Source: an uncultured Oscillibacter sp.
GTDB taxonomy: Bacteria > Bacillota > Clostridia > Oscillospirales > Oscillospiraceae
NCBI GenBank assembly: GCA_910588005.1
Contig: CAJUQM010000002.1
Coordinates: 33,490 to 97,489, forward strand
Length of the DNA: 64,000 nt
Reading direction: 5' to 3'
The translations under genes were made by a program, and so were the position numbers. Shown here in pieces: positions 42,700 to 50,622 of the stretch (position 1 is its first letter; each line of letters begins with the position of its first letter). The notes beneath the pieces were generated by a model, which worked only from the letters and a program-made list of their open reading frames with translations, made no database searches and was not told where the DNA came from.

Positions 42700-43761
42700 C
42701 TATTCACTGGGGGGAAGCAGCAGAAAATCACCTTCCCAGACCGAGTCCGGCGCGGCCAGCTCCGGCACAAACGGCTTTACCTGGTCTTCAGTCGCGGCCT
42801 TCGCCTGGAGGGTCAGATCTGACAGGGACGCTGCCCGTTCCGCCTCCGTTACGGCGTATATGCGGTCCGCATATCTGGCGGCCTGTGCTAAGACCAGTCC
42901 GGAGGCATTCTCCGCTCCCTCTGCAACCACTGTCTCCGGAAGCTCTATGGAGAGCGTCACCTCATATGGCTCCAGCGCGGTGCACAGCGCCTCCCAGAGC
43001 AGGCACAGGTTTTCCTCAATCGGACCGTCGGTGTTATAGTTGATTTTGTCCAGCTTGCCCTGGGTGGGATAACCGGTATCCGTCAAAAGAATTTCATCAA
43101 ATCCAAGCTCTGCAATTTCCCTGGCCAGACCGCAGAGATATGCCCGGGCAGCCTCCTTGCCGGGGTCCAGCCAAGCGGTGTAGTTTCCGTCGTAAAAGAT
43201 ATAGCCGCCGGTATTTTTCAGGCCCATACCCTCTACATCCGTGCGGGAGGCCCTGGGGTCCAGCAGGCAGGAGAGACGGGCGATGGTGTGCAGCTCCGCG
43301 TCTCCGGTGACGGAGGCCAGCACCACCATAGTGTCCTCCTCCGTTTTGACCGCCTTTTTGACAGCGGTCTCGGAGTCAAAGTATATATTTCCCTGGGGAT
43401 CCTTCAGCGTGACGGCCACCGCGTTATAATCCGCGCCGGCTTCCATCCTGGCGGCCTCCCAGGACTCCAGGGTCAATGGACCGCCGGCCAGGGAAAAGGC
43501 CTTGAGCGGCGGCGCCTCCGGCTCTTGGATGATGACCTCCAGGTCATTCGGCTCTGTGTTCTGGGGCGGGTCCACCGGAGGAGTAACTTCCGGCTCCCCA
43601 TCGGGCAAGCGGAAAAAAGGCCTGCCGTTTTCATCATAGACGATATAGCGCTGCATGGAAAGCGCGCCCAGTGCCGCAAAAATAATGAGTACCAGTATAA
43701 CAGCCAGAATAATTTTTCCCTTGGAGGCCCGCCCCCGGTAGCTGCGGTATCCTCTGGACAA
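42700..43761 (-). CDS. Membrane-anchored GH-like (DUF4015-type) protein
   Basis: 353 residues. One N-terminal membrane helix (KIILAVILVLIIFAALGAL) follows a short basic head, then a Pro/Glu-rich stalk (PPVDPPQNTEP) and a domain of about 260 residues outside the cell. GADYNAVAVTLKDPQGNIYF, VEGMGLKNTGGYIFYDGNYTAWLDPGKEAARAYLCGL and GFDEILLTDTGYP resemble the TIM-barrel DUF4015 putative glycoside hydrolases. The Asp in LLTDTGYP could be catalytic, but the activity is unproven. It is probably co-transcribed with rpiB (43-base gap). Confidence 0.7.
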   Translation of the reverse strand: MSRGYRSYRGRASKGKIILAVILVLIIFAALGALSMQRYIVYDENGRPFFRLPDGEPEVTPPVDPPQNTEPNDLEVIIQEPEAPPLKAFSLAGGPLTLESWEAARMEAGADYNAVAVTLKDPQGNIYFDSETAVKKAVKTEEDTMVVLASVTGDAELHTIARLSCLLDPRASRTDVEGMGLKNTGGYIFYDGNYTAWLDPGKEAARAYLCGLAREIAELGFDEILLTDTGYPTQGKLDKINYNTDGPIEENLCLLWEALCTALEPYEVTLSIELPETVVAEGAENASGLVLAQAARYADRIYAVTEAERAASLSDLTLQAKAATEDQVKPFVPELAAPDSVWEGDFLLLPPSE

Positions 43762-43804
43762 CGGGATCCCCTCCTCTGCGAAAAACTAATGGAAATCGCG
43801 GAAG

Positions 43805-44242
43805 TCAGTCCTCCAGGGCCATGATCTTATCCACGCGGCGGGCATGGCGTCCGCCCTCAAACTCCGTGGAGAGGAATACTTCCACCATACGCTCAGCCAT
43901 GTTCTTACCGGTAAATCCCGCGCCGATGGCCATCATATTGGCGTTGTTGTGGCGGCGGGTCATCTCTGCCTGCAGGCAGTCGGCGCAGTGGGCGCAACGG
44001 ATGCCCTTGACTTTATTGGCGGCGATGGAGATGCCGATGCCGGTGGTGCAGATTACAATACCGCGGTCGCATTTGCCCTCCGCAACGGCCTTTGCCGCCG
44101 CCGCGCCGAAATCAGGGTAGTCGCAGCTGTCCAAAGAGGTGCAGCCGAAGTCCTCATAGGTGTGGCCCAGTTTTTCTAAAACACCGGCAATGTACTGTTT
44201 CAGTTCATAACCGCCGTGGTCGCAGCCCAACGCAATTTTCAT
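43805..44242 (-). CDS. rpiB: Ribose-5-phosphate isomerase B
   Basis: 145 residues. It interconverts ribose 5-phosphate and ribulose 5-phosphate. GCDHGGYELK at the start, DYPDFGAAAAKAV, GIVICTTGIGISIAANKVKGIRCA (catalytic Cys in CTTGIG) and RRHNNANMMAIG are the family pattern. The ATG at 44242 has AGGAGA upstream; a longer frame has no homology. A well-formed promoter sits 40 bases upstream. Confidence 0.96.
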   Translation of the reverse strand: MKIALGCDHGGYELKQYIAGVLEKLGHTYEDFGCTSLDSCDYPDFGAAAAKAVAEGKCDRGIVICTTGIGISIAANKVKGIRCAHCADCLQAEMTRRHNNANMMAIGAGFTGKNMAERMVEVFLSTEFEGGRHARRVDKIMALED

Positions 44243-44279
44243 GGTGGATCTCTCCTGTCTGTCAGATTTTGTACTCTGT

Positions 44280-44308
44280 ATTGTATCCCAACTGCGAAAA
44301 AAAATCAA
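44280..44308 (-). promoter_or_regulatory. Candidate sigma-A promoter of rpiB
   Basis: On the minus strand TTGATT (44303-44308), 17 bases, TACAAT (44280-44285). The transcript start would be about 30 bases before the rpiB ATG. The region between it and the upstream gene contains a run of nine Gs near 44350. Confidence 0.78.
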
Positions 44309-44387
44309 TTGGAATCTGCTCTGTGCTTTAGGGGAAGGTTTGCTTAGGAGGGGGGGGGCGCCGCTTTTGGAGAGAAATTATTTTGCG

Positions 44388-45197
44388 TTACAGCGAGTGC
44401 CAGATGGGCTGCCGCTTTTCAAAGGTGCAGAATTTGGTAAAACCGCACTGGCGCAGCAGCTGCTGCCGTGCCTGGACCGCACAGCCCACAAATTCCGGTG
44501 TGTGGGCGTCGGTGCCCAAGGTGATGATCTCACCGCCCAAATCGCGGTACATTTGCAGCCATTTTTTGTCCGGCAGGGGCGTGTGCCCCCGGTTGGTGTT
44601 TAATTCAATGCCGCAGCCGCTACGGATCAGGGTGCGGAGAAGATCCTCTACCTCCGCCTCAAAACCGTCGAAGCTCAGGTGAAAGCCCTGGTTCTCATTG
44701 AGGTACCGCAGGGGAAGCGTCAGATGTCCGAGAACGTTGAACTGTCCCCACTCCGCCGTCCGCTTTACCAGCTTTAGATAGTCGGCGATGCCCAGCAGAG
44801 CCTCTTCCTCATCTTTCGGATGGAAAAAGTACATGTCTACATTGGAAAAACGCTCCGACAGAATGTGCGTTGAACCGATGATAAAATCCAGCTCCGGAGC
44901 GTCTGCCAGCAGCGCGGCGGTGCGGGGCAGGTCTAAAACGGCCTCCCCCAGTTCAATGCCAAGCCGCAGCCGGATGCGGTCTCCTGCCGCGTCCTGGGCC
45001 TCCTGAAATTCCTGAGAGAGGGCGTCCCAATCGTAAAACTCGATCGGATCCCGGCCGTTCCAGGCCACCGGCTCCACATGGTCGGTGAAGCACAGCTCGT
45101 TCATCCCCGCCCGGATGGCCGCCTCTGCCATCTCCGCCATAGAGCAGCCGGCGTCCGGAGAGATGCGGGAATGAACATGATAGTCAGCCAGATACAT
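44388..45197 (-). CDS. PHP-domain histidinol-phosphatase family protein
   Basis: 269 residues. PHP metal motifs: DYHVHSRISPDAG near the start, ELCFTDHVEP, GIELGEA, FIIGSTH, VLGHLTLPLRY and TLGTDAHTPEFVG. This resembles HisK-type histidinol-phosphate phosphatases, though no other his gene is nearby, so another phosphoester substrate is possible. ATG 45197 with GAGGTG upstream starts 12 bases after the dnaJ stop, so it probably rides on the heat-shock transcript. Confidence 0.85.
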   Translation of the reverse strand: MYLADYHVHSRISPDAGCSMAEMAEAAIRAGMNELCFTDHVEPVAWNGRDPIEFYDWDALSQEFQEAQDAAGDRIRLRLGIELGEAVLDLPRTAALLADAPELDFIIGSTHILSERFSNVDMYFFHPKDEEEALLGIADYLKLVKRTAEWGQFNVLGHLTLPLRYLNENQGFHLSFDGFEAEVEDLLRTLIRSGCGIELNTNRGHTPLPDKKWLQMYRDLGGEIITLGTDAHTPEFVGCAVQARQQLLRQCGFTKFCTFEKRQPIWHSL

Positions 45198-45208
45198 GGG
45201 ACCGCACC

Positions 45209-46336
45209 TCACTTTTTAAATTTCTTGAAAAACTTTTTCCGCTCTTCATAGTTGCCGTCCCCTACGCTCTCGGCAAACCTCTTTAGGGCTTCCTTTTGCT
45301 CTTTATTCAGATTCCGGGGAGTTTCGATGTAGACGGTGACATATTGATCACCACGGCCCCGGCCGTTGATCGTGGGAATGCCCTTGCCCTTGAGGCGGAA
45401 GGTGGTGCCGCTCTGGGTGCCCTCCGGCAGGTCGTATTTGACTTTGCCGTCGATGGTGGGGATCTCCAGCTCCGCGCCCAGTACTGCTTGGGCAAAGGTG
45501 ATGGGAGCCTCGCAAAGCACGGAGGTGCCCTCCCGCCGGAACAGGTCGTGGGGCCGGACGGTGATGGTGATCAGCAGGTCGCCGGCGGGACCGCCGTTGG
45601 TTCCGGCGTGACCCTGCCCCCGGATAGAGATGGTCTGGCCATGATCGATGCCGGCGGGGATGCTGGCCTGGATGGTTTTGCGCTTGCGGACGGCGCCTGT
45701 TCCCCGGCAGTCCTTGCAGGGCTGATGAATGATTTTTCCCTTGCCGCCGCACTTAGAACAGGGAGAGGTGGTGGCAAAAACACCCATGGGCGTCTGCCGC
45801 CGGACCTGCACTTGGCCAGTGCCGTGGCAGTCCGGGCAGATCTCCGGCGTGGCGCCGGGAGCGCAGCCGTTGCCGTGGCAGGTGTCGCATTGTTCCATGC
45901 GCTCCACAGTTACGGCCTTTTCACAGCCGAAGGCCGCCTCCTCAAAGGACACAGCCAAAGACAGGCGGATACTCTCCCCCCGCTGGGGTGCGTTGGGGTT
46001 GCTCCGCCGGCCGCCGAAACCGCCGCCGAAGAAGCTGCCGAAGAGATCCCCCAGGTCGCCGAAGTCAAAGCCGCCGTCAAAACCGCCTCCGGCTCCAAAG
46101 TTGGGGTCCACCCCGGCGTGGCCGTATTGGTCATACCGGGCTTTTTTGTCGCTGTCAGATAGAATCTCGTAGGCCTCGTTGACTTCTTTGAACCGGGCCT
46201 CGGCGGCCTTGTCGCCGGGATTTAGATCCGGATGGTTGGCCTTGGCCAATTTCCGGTACGCCCTTTTGATCTCATCCTGAGACGCCCCTTTGGAGACGCC
46301 TAGGACTTCGTAGTAGTCTCTTTTTTGTTCTGCCAT
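45209..46336 (-). CDS. dnaJ: Co-chaperone DnaJ
   Basis: 375 residues. J-domain with KANHPDLNPG (HPD), a Gly/Phe-rich linker (FGAGGGFDGGFDFGDLGDLFGSFF in parts), four zinc repeats (CDTCHGNG, CPDCHGTG, CSKCGGKG, CKDCRGTG) and the C-terminal substrate-binding domains. It stimulates DnaK ATPase and hands over unfolded clients. The ATG at 46336 starts at the conserved MAEQKRDYYEVLG; no strong Shine-Dalgarno is visible, and the frame stays open for 35 more codons into a structured repeat, so the start is less certain than the family. Confidence 0.95.
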   Translation of the reverse strand: MAEQKRDYYEVLGVSKGASQDEIKRAYRKLAKANHPDLNPGDKAAEARFKEVNEAYEILSDSDKKARYDQYGHAGVDPNFGAGGGFDGGFDFGDLGDLFGSFFGGGFGGRRSNPNAPQRGESIRLSLAVSFEEAAFGCEKAVTVERMEQCDTCHGNGCAPGATPEICPDCHGTGQVQVRRQTPMGVFATTSPCSKCGGKGKIIHQPCKDCRGTGAVRKRKTIQASIPAGIDHGQTISIRGQGHAGTNGGPAGDLLITITVRPHDLFRREGTSVLCEAPITFAQAVLGAELEIPTIDGKVKYDLPEGTQSGTTFRLKGKGIPTINGRGRGDQYVTVYIETPRNLNKEQKEALKRFAESVGDGNYEERKKFFKKFKK

Positions 46337-46483
46337 TCGTCGCCGCAAGGGCCGCTGAGTTTCATGTTCCGCTGGCGCGGAATTCCGCCCGCTCCCTTGC
46401 TCCTCCTCTCCATCGTCGCCGTAAGGCCCGACAAGCTCCATTTTCCGCCGGTGGGAAAATCGCGCCCGCTGCCTTACGCCTCC
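46337..46483 (-). repeat. Two tandem ~75-nt structured units between dnaK and dnaJ
   Basis: Unit A (46337-46406) and unit B (46413-46483) both begin TCGTCGCCG and end CCTCC, and align along their whole length at roughly three-quarters identity. In each, an outer stem forms: GCAAGGG (46345-46351) with CCCTTGC (46394-46400), and GTAAGGC (46421-46427) with GCCTTAC (46471-46477). Each has an inner hairpin: TTCCGC/GCGGAA at 46367-46382, and ATTTTCC/GGAAAAT at 46440-46460. Both changed outer pairs are compensated. Confidence 0.72.
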
Positions 46484-46571
46484 TGATCCGGCCGGGACTG
46501 CGCCGCCGGACTGCGGCGGGAGCCGGCATTGTTCCGCCGTGCCGGGCTTCGAGCCGGAAAATTACAGGGGG

Positions 46572-46601
46572 ATGCGGAGCCGCTTTTCAGCGGCTCCGCA
46601 T
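46572..46601 (-). terminator. Strong hairpin downstream of dnaK
   Basis: ATGCGGAGCCGCT pairs perfectly with AGCGGCTCCGCAT, 13 bp around a four-base loop. Only a C-run follows on the minus strand, so it probably reduces read-through into dnaJ or protects the dnaK 3' end. Confidence 0.68.
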
Positions 46602-46611
46602 GATCCCAAAG

Positions 46612-48450
46612 TTACTTGTTCTGGCCGTCCTCGTCCACAACCTTGTAGTCCGCATCGTAGTATTGCCCTTCTTGAGCGGCGCCGGCATCGGGTCCGGGCT
46701 GCTGGGCGCCCTGGGGGTTGGCCTGCTGATAGAGCTTTTCGCTGACGGCGTAAAACGCCTGCTGAAGGGCCTCGGTGTCGGCCTTGATGGCGGCGGTATC
46801 CTGTCCCTTCAGGGTCTCTCTCAGCTTGTCCAGGGCTGCCTGAACCTTGCCCTTGTCGTCCGCAGGGATTTTATCGCCCATCTCGGAGAGCGTTTTTTCG
46901 CTTTGATAGACCATTTGGTCGGCCTGGTTGCGGGTCTCGACCTCCTCTTTCAGCTTCTTGTCCTGGGCGGCGTACTGCTCTGCCTCTTTCACGGCCTTTT
47001 CAATGTCGTCCTTGCTCATATTGGAGGAGGAGGTGATGGTGATGTGCTGCTCTTGGCCGGTGCCCAGGTCCTTGGCAGAGACGTTGACGATTCCGTTGGC
47101 GTCAATGTCAAAGGTCACCTCGATCTGAGGCACGCCCCGGCGGGCCGGCGCAATGCCGTCCAGATGAAAGCGGCCCAGAGATTTGTTGGCGGCGGCCATC
47201 TCCCGCTCGCCCTGGAGGACGTTGACCTCTACGCTGGTCTGGTTGTCGGCGGCGGTGGAGAAGATCTGGCTCTTTTTCACAGGGATCGTGGTGTTGCGGT
47301 CAATGAGGCGGGTCATCACGCCGCCCTGGGTCTCGATGCCCAGGGACAGGGGGGTAACGTCCAACAGAAGAAGTCCCTTTACGTCGCCGGTGAGAACGCC
47401 GGCCTGGAGAGCGGCGCCCATGGCTACGCACTCGTCGGGGTTGATGCCCTTAAAGGGTTCGTTGCCGGTAAAGCCCTTGACGGCCTCCTGCACGGCGGGA
47501 ATGCGGCTGGAACCGCCTACCAGCAGCACTTTGGAGAGGTCGGAGGGTTTGAGTCCGGCGTCGCTCATGGCCTGGCGCACGGGTCCCATGGTGGCCTCCA
47601 CCAGGTGGCCTGTCAGCTCGTTAAACTTGGCCCGGGAGAGCGTCATATCCAGGTGTTTGGGACCGGTGGCGTCGGCGGTGATATAGGGCAGGTTGATATT
47701 GGAGGTGGTGACGCCGGAGAGTTCGATCTTGGCCTTTTCAGCGGCCTCTTTCAGCCGCTGCATGGCAACCTTGTCGCCGGAGAGGTCCACGCCGTCGGTG
47801 CGCTTGAATTCGCTGACCAGCCACTTCATGACGCACTCGTCAAAGTCATCGCCGCCCAGGCGGTTGTTGCCTGCGGTGGCCAGAACCTCAATAACACCGT
47901 CGTCAATGTCCAGGATGGAGACGTCAAAGGTGCCGCCGCCCAGGTCATAGACCATGATCTTCTGGGTCTGTTCCTTATCCACGCCATAGGCCAGAGCCGC
48001 GGCAGTGGGTTCGTTGATGATCCGCTTGACGTCAAGGCCCGCGATCTTGCCGGCGTCCTTAGTGGCCTGACGCTGGGAGTCGGTGAAATAGGCGGGGACG
48101 GTAATCACCGCCTCGGTGACGGCGCCGCCCAGATAGGCTTCGGCGTCGGATTTCAGCTTTTGGAGAATCATGGCGCTGATCTCCTGGGGGGTGTAATTTT
48201 TGCTGTCAATCGCCACCCTGTGATCGCTGCCCATCTCCCGCTTGATGGAGGAGATGGTACGGTCCGGGTTGGTGATGGCCTGGCGCTTGGCCACCTGGCC
48301 GACCATACGCTCGCCGGTTTTGGAGAAGGCCACGACGGACGGAGTGGTGCGGTTGCCCTCGGCGTTGGCGATGACGACGGCCTCGCCGCCCTCCATCACC
48401 GCCACGCAGGAGTTAGTGGTTCCTAAATCGATACCGATTACTTTAGACAT
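46612..48450 (-). CDS. dnaK: Molecular chaperone DnaK (Hsp70)
   Basis: 612 residues. The ATPase domain has IGIDLGTTNSCVAV, VITVPAYFTDSQRQATKDAG, NEPTAAALAYG, VYDLGGGTFDVSILD and VLLVGGSSRIPAV; the substrate domain has the LLDVTPLSLGIETQGG and a helical lid, ending in a Gln/Gly/Pro-rich tail (GAQQPGPDAG) and acidic DEDGQNK. It folds proteins with GrpE and DnaJ. The ATG at 48450 has GGAGG nine bases before it. The insert of Gram-negative DnaK is absent, as expected for Firmicutes. Confidence 0.98.
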   Translation of the reverse strand: MSKVIGIDLGTTNSCVAVMEGGEAVVIANAEGNRTTPSVVAFSKTGERMVGQVAKRQAITNPDRTISSIKREMGSDHRVAIDSKNYTPQEISAMILQKLKSDAEAYLGGAVTEAVITVPAYFTDSQRQATKDAGKIAGLDVKRIINEPTAAALAYGVDKEQTQKIMVYDLGGGTFDVSILDIDDGVIEVLATAGNNRLGGDDFDECVMKWLVSEFKRTDGVDLSGDKVAMQRLKEAAEKAKIELSGVTTSNINLPYITADATGPKHLDMTLSRAKFNELTGHLVEATMGPVRQAMSDAGLKPSDLSKVLLVGGSSRIPAVQEAVKGFTGNEPFKGINPDECVAMGAALQAGVLTGDVKGLLLLDVTPLSLGIETQGGVMTRLIDRNTTIPVKKSQIFSTAADNQTSVEVNVLQGEREMAAANKSLGRFHLDGIAPARRGVPQIEVTFDIDANGIVNVSAKDLGTGQEQHITITSSSNMSKDDIEKAVKEAEQYAAQDKKLKEEVETRNQADQMVYQSEKTLSEMGDKIPADDKGKVQAALDKLRETLKGQDTAAIKADTEALQQAFYAVSEKLYQQANPQGAQQPGPDAGAAQEGQYYDADYKVVDEDGQNK

Positions 48451-48502
48451 AATAAAAGCCTCCACTTATATAGAAAATTTTTCTTCTTTAGCTGTGAATG
48501 GG

Positions 48503-48561
48503 GGACCGGTAAAGGGATCAGGGCGCCTCTCTATTTTCGGCCGCCATATAATTACCGGTCC
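48503..48561 (-). repeat. Perfect 10-bp inverted repeat in the dnaK leader
   Basis: GGACCGGTAA (48503-48512) and TTACCGGTCC (48552-48561) are exact inverted copies separated by 39 bases. They lie between grpE and dnaK, 50 bases before the dnaK start. The pair could form the base of a leader stem-loop or serve as a protein site. Confidence 0.6.
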
Positions 48562-48626
48562 GGCGGAGCCGGATTCCACAACGAGGGTGTTTTAGCAATT
48601 CACCATTGCCGGCAAATCCCCGGGTT

Positions 48627-49235
48627 TCAATTTGCCACCTGCACAATGGCGTGCCGGACCACCCGGTCTCCCATCCGGAACCCGGCCTGGAACACCTGGG
48701 CCACCGTGTTTTCACCGTAGTTTTCATCGTCAATATGCATCACGGCGTTCATGGACTCCGGGTCAAAGGGCTGGCCCTGGGCCTCAATCTCCTCCACGCC
48801 CAGGTTTTTCAAAAGCTCTTGGTACTGGTGGAAGATCATTACCAACCCCTTTTTATGGGGGGAGTCGTCGTCTCCCTCTGTGGCGGCGGCGCGCTCCAGA
48901 TTATCATACACTGCCAGAAACTCCCGAACGGTATCCGCCCGGGCGTCCTGATAGAGGCTGTCTTTTTCCTTCGCCGTGCGCTTGCGGTAGTTCTCGTACT
49001 CGGCGGTAAGGCGGACAAACTGATCCTTCACAGACTCCAGCTGTTTGGCGGCCAGCTCCATCTGCTCCACCTGTTCCCGGGTGAAGGTGTAGCCCTTTTC
49101 CTTTTTCTTCTTACCCTTGGGCGTCTTTTCCGGTTTTTCCGCCTCCTCCTGGGGGACGGGACCCTCTGCCGTCTCCTGTTGGGAGACAGCCTCTTCCGCT
49201 TCCTCTGGGACGGGCTGCTTTTGTTCCTCGTTCAT
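48627..49235 (-). CDS. grpE: Nucleotide exchange factor GrpE
   Basis: 202 residues. The N-terminal third is acidic and disordered (EEAEEAVSQQETAEG) with a Lys-rich patch, then a long helix (EQVEQMELAAKQLESVKDQFVRLTAEYENYRKRTAKEKD in parts) and the beta-domain with GVEEIEAQGQPFDPESMNAVM and the VQVAN end. It releases ADP from DnaK. The ATG overlaps the hrcA stop as ATGA, with AAGGAGG in the hrcA end. Confidence 0.97.
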   Translation of the reverse strand: MNEEQKQPVPEEAEEAVSQQETAEGPVPQEEAEKPEKTPKGKKKKEKGYTFTREQVEQMELAAKQLESVKDQFVRLTAEYENYRKRTAKEKDSLYQDARADTVREFLAVYDNLERAAATEGDDDSPHKKGLVMIFHQYQELLKNLGVEEIEAQGQPFDPESMNAVMHIDDENYGENTVAQVFQAGFRMGDRVVRHAIVQVAN

Positions 49236-50275
49236 TCTTTGGCATCCTCCTTCGGGGGTAATTCTTTTCCAAATATCCGTGTTAGCCCTTCGGCAAAGCC
49301 GGTGAGCCGTGCGGCTACGGCGGCATAATCCATTCGGGTGGGTCCCACCACGCCGATCAGGCCCCGCATGTCGTCTCCGATATCATAACTGGCCACCACC
49401 ACGCTGGCGTCTTTCAGCGCGTCGGTCACATTCTCCGGGCCGATGAGAATTTTCATAGGGCCGTCATCCGGCATGGGAAGGCTCTCCTTACTGTCGGAGA
49501 GGAAGCTCATCAGCTCGTGGGCCTTGTCGGCGTCCCGGAATTCCGGCAGCTTTAAAAGCTGGTTGGCCCCGGCGGTAACAATTTCCCGCCGTCCTGCCTC
49601 CTCCAGGGTGTCTGCCGCATAGGAGACCGTCTGGGACAACAGCAGAAAGGCTGGCGGCGGAATCTGCTCGGCCACGTTCATCAGCCGCTGGTTCATCTCC
49701 TCGACAGATACGCCGGTGAAGTGGGTGTTCAATAAGCTGACCAACATAGCCAGCTGTTCCATATCCACTTTCAGCTGCAGCCGTAGCAACTGACTCTTCA
49801 CCCGGCTCCCACTCATCATCAAAACCGCGATGCAGCTGTGCTCATCCACCGGCAGCAGCTCAAACCGGCGGGCGGTTTGGGTGGACCGGTTAGCGGCGGC
49901 TGCATAGGCGGGATAGTTTATGAAGGAGGACACCGCCCGGCCCGCTTGGTTGAGCAGCCGGTCCAAGGCCTCCATCTTGCCGTGGAGAGCCTGGTTGATC
50001 TCCTCCGTCTCTCGCAGAGACAGGCGCTGGCGCTCCATCAGTTCGTTGACGTACAGCCGGTAACCCTTGGGAGAGGGAACCCGCCCGGCGGAGGTATGGG
50101 GCTGCTCCAGATAGCCGAGTTCCACCAGGTCCGCCAGTTCGTTGCGGATGGTGGCAGAACTGACGCTGCCCCCCATCTCCGCGGCAATGGCCTTGGAACC
50201 CACAGGGTCGGCGGTTCGGACGTAATCCTCCACCACTACTTTCAGTATTTGTTTTTTTCGGTCTGTCAGTTCCAC
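49232..50275 (-). CDS. hrcA: Heat-inducible transcription repressor HrcA
   Basis: 347 residues from GTG 50275. The winged helix (LTDRKKQILKVVVEDYV, SSATIRNELADLVELGYLEQPHTSAGRVPS) binds CIRCE; the GAF-like body and the C-terminal GVVGPTRMDYAAV follow. GroE normally keeps HrcA active, so stress relieves repression. It is the first gene of hrcA-grpE-dnaK-dnaJ and lies 75 bases downstream of its own operator. Upstream in-frame ATG at 50356 would lie inside CIRCE and is rejected. Confidence 0.96.
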   Translation of the reverse strand: MELTDRKKQILKVVVEDYVRTADPVGSKAIAAEMGGSVSSATIRNELADLVELGYLEQPHTSAGRVPSPKGYRLYVNELMERQRLSLRETEEINQALHGKMEALDRLLNQAGRAVSSFINYPAYAAAANRSTQTARRFELLPVDEHSCIAVLMMSGSRVKSQLLRLQLKVDMEQLAMLVSLLNTHFTGVSVEEMNQRLMNVAEQIPPPAFLLLSQTVSYAADTLEEAGRREIVTAGANQLLKLPEFRDADKAHELMSFLSDSKESLPMPDDGPMKILIGPENVTDALKDASVVVASYDIGDDMRGLIGVVGPTRMDYAAVAARLTGFAEGLTRIFGKELPPKEDAKE

Positions 50276-50349
50276 AAGAGACGCTCCCGATCGCTCAGAT
50301 CTGCCGTACAGATGTTGTGCCCTGAGAGAGGGCGGGGTGTAAAATTGGA

Positions 50350-50376
50350 TTAGCACTCCATTTCCTTGAGTGCTAA
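50350..50376 (-). promoter_or_regulatory. CIRCE operator (HrcA binding site)
   Basis: TTAGCACTC, nine bases, GAGTGCTAA: an exact match to the consensus inverted repeat. It directly follows the -10 box, so it covers the transcription start and also forms a hairpin at the mRNA 5' end. Confidence 0.98.
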
Positions 50377-50380
50377 AAGG

Positions 50381-50409
50381 AGTTTACCACCGCCGCCCTC
50401 CAATGTCAA
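50381..50409 (-). promoter_or_regulatory. Sigma-A promoter of the hrcA operon
   Basis: On the minus strand a perfect TTGACA (50404-50409), 17 bases, TAAACT (50381-50386). The rest of the 347-base gap between hrcA and rnfB (50276-50622) contains CIRCE, this promoter, an AT-rich upstream stretch and the rnf terminator; no gene is seen. Confidence 0.92.
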
Positions 50410-50582
50410 TGGATGGATATAAATAAATTGTAAACAAAGAGAGGACGAACTTTGAACTTTCAATTTCCGGCGAATTTTTCCCGAGATCTGAGCAGTGGAA
50501 AAACGTCCGGGGAGCACGGAAGATGAGACGGGCAAGGTGTTTCCATAATCTGCCTCTTTGCAGGGCAGTTGCAGGGCATGAG

Positions 50583-50611
50583 AAAGGCCCGCCTCTTCAA
50601 GGCGGGCCTTT
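50583..50611 (-). terminator. Terminator of the rnf operon
   Basis: AAAGGCCCGCCT pairs with AGGCGGGCCTTT, 12 bp around a five-base loop, just after the rnfB stop on the minus strand. The U-tract on the minus strand is short. Confidence 0.85.
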
Positions 50612-50622
50612 TGAAAGGGATC

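Noticed and set aside
46600..48426. A 608-codon plus-strand frame opposite dnaK
   Set aside because: Antisense shadow of dnaK; repetitive Gly/Val/Asp composition and no homology.
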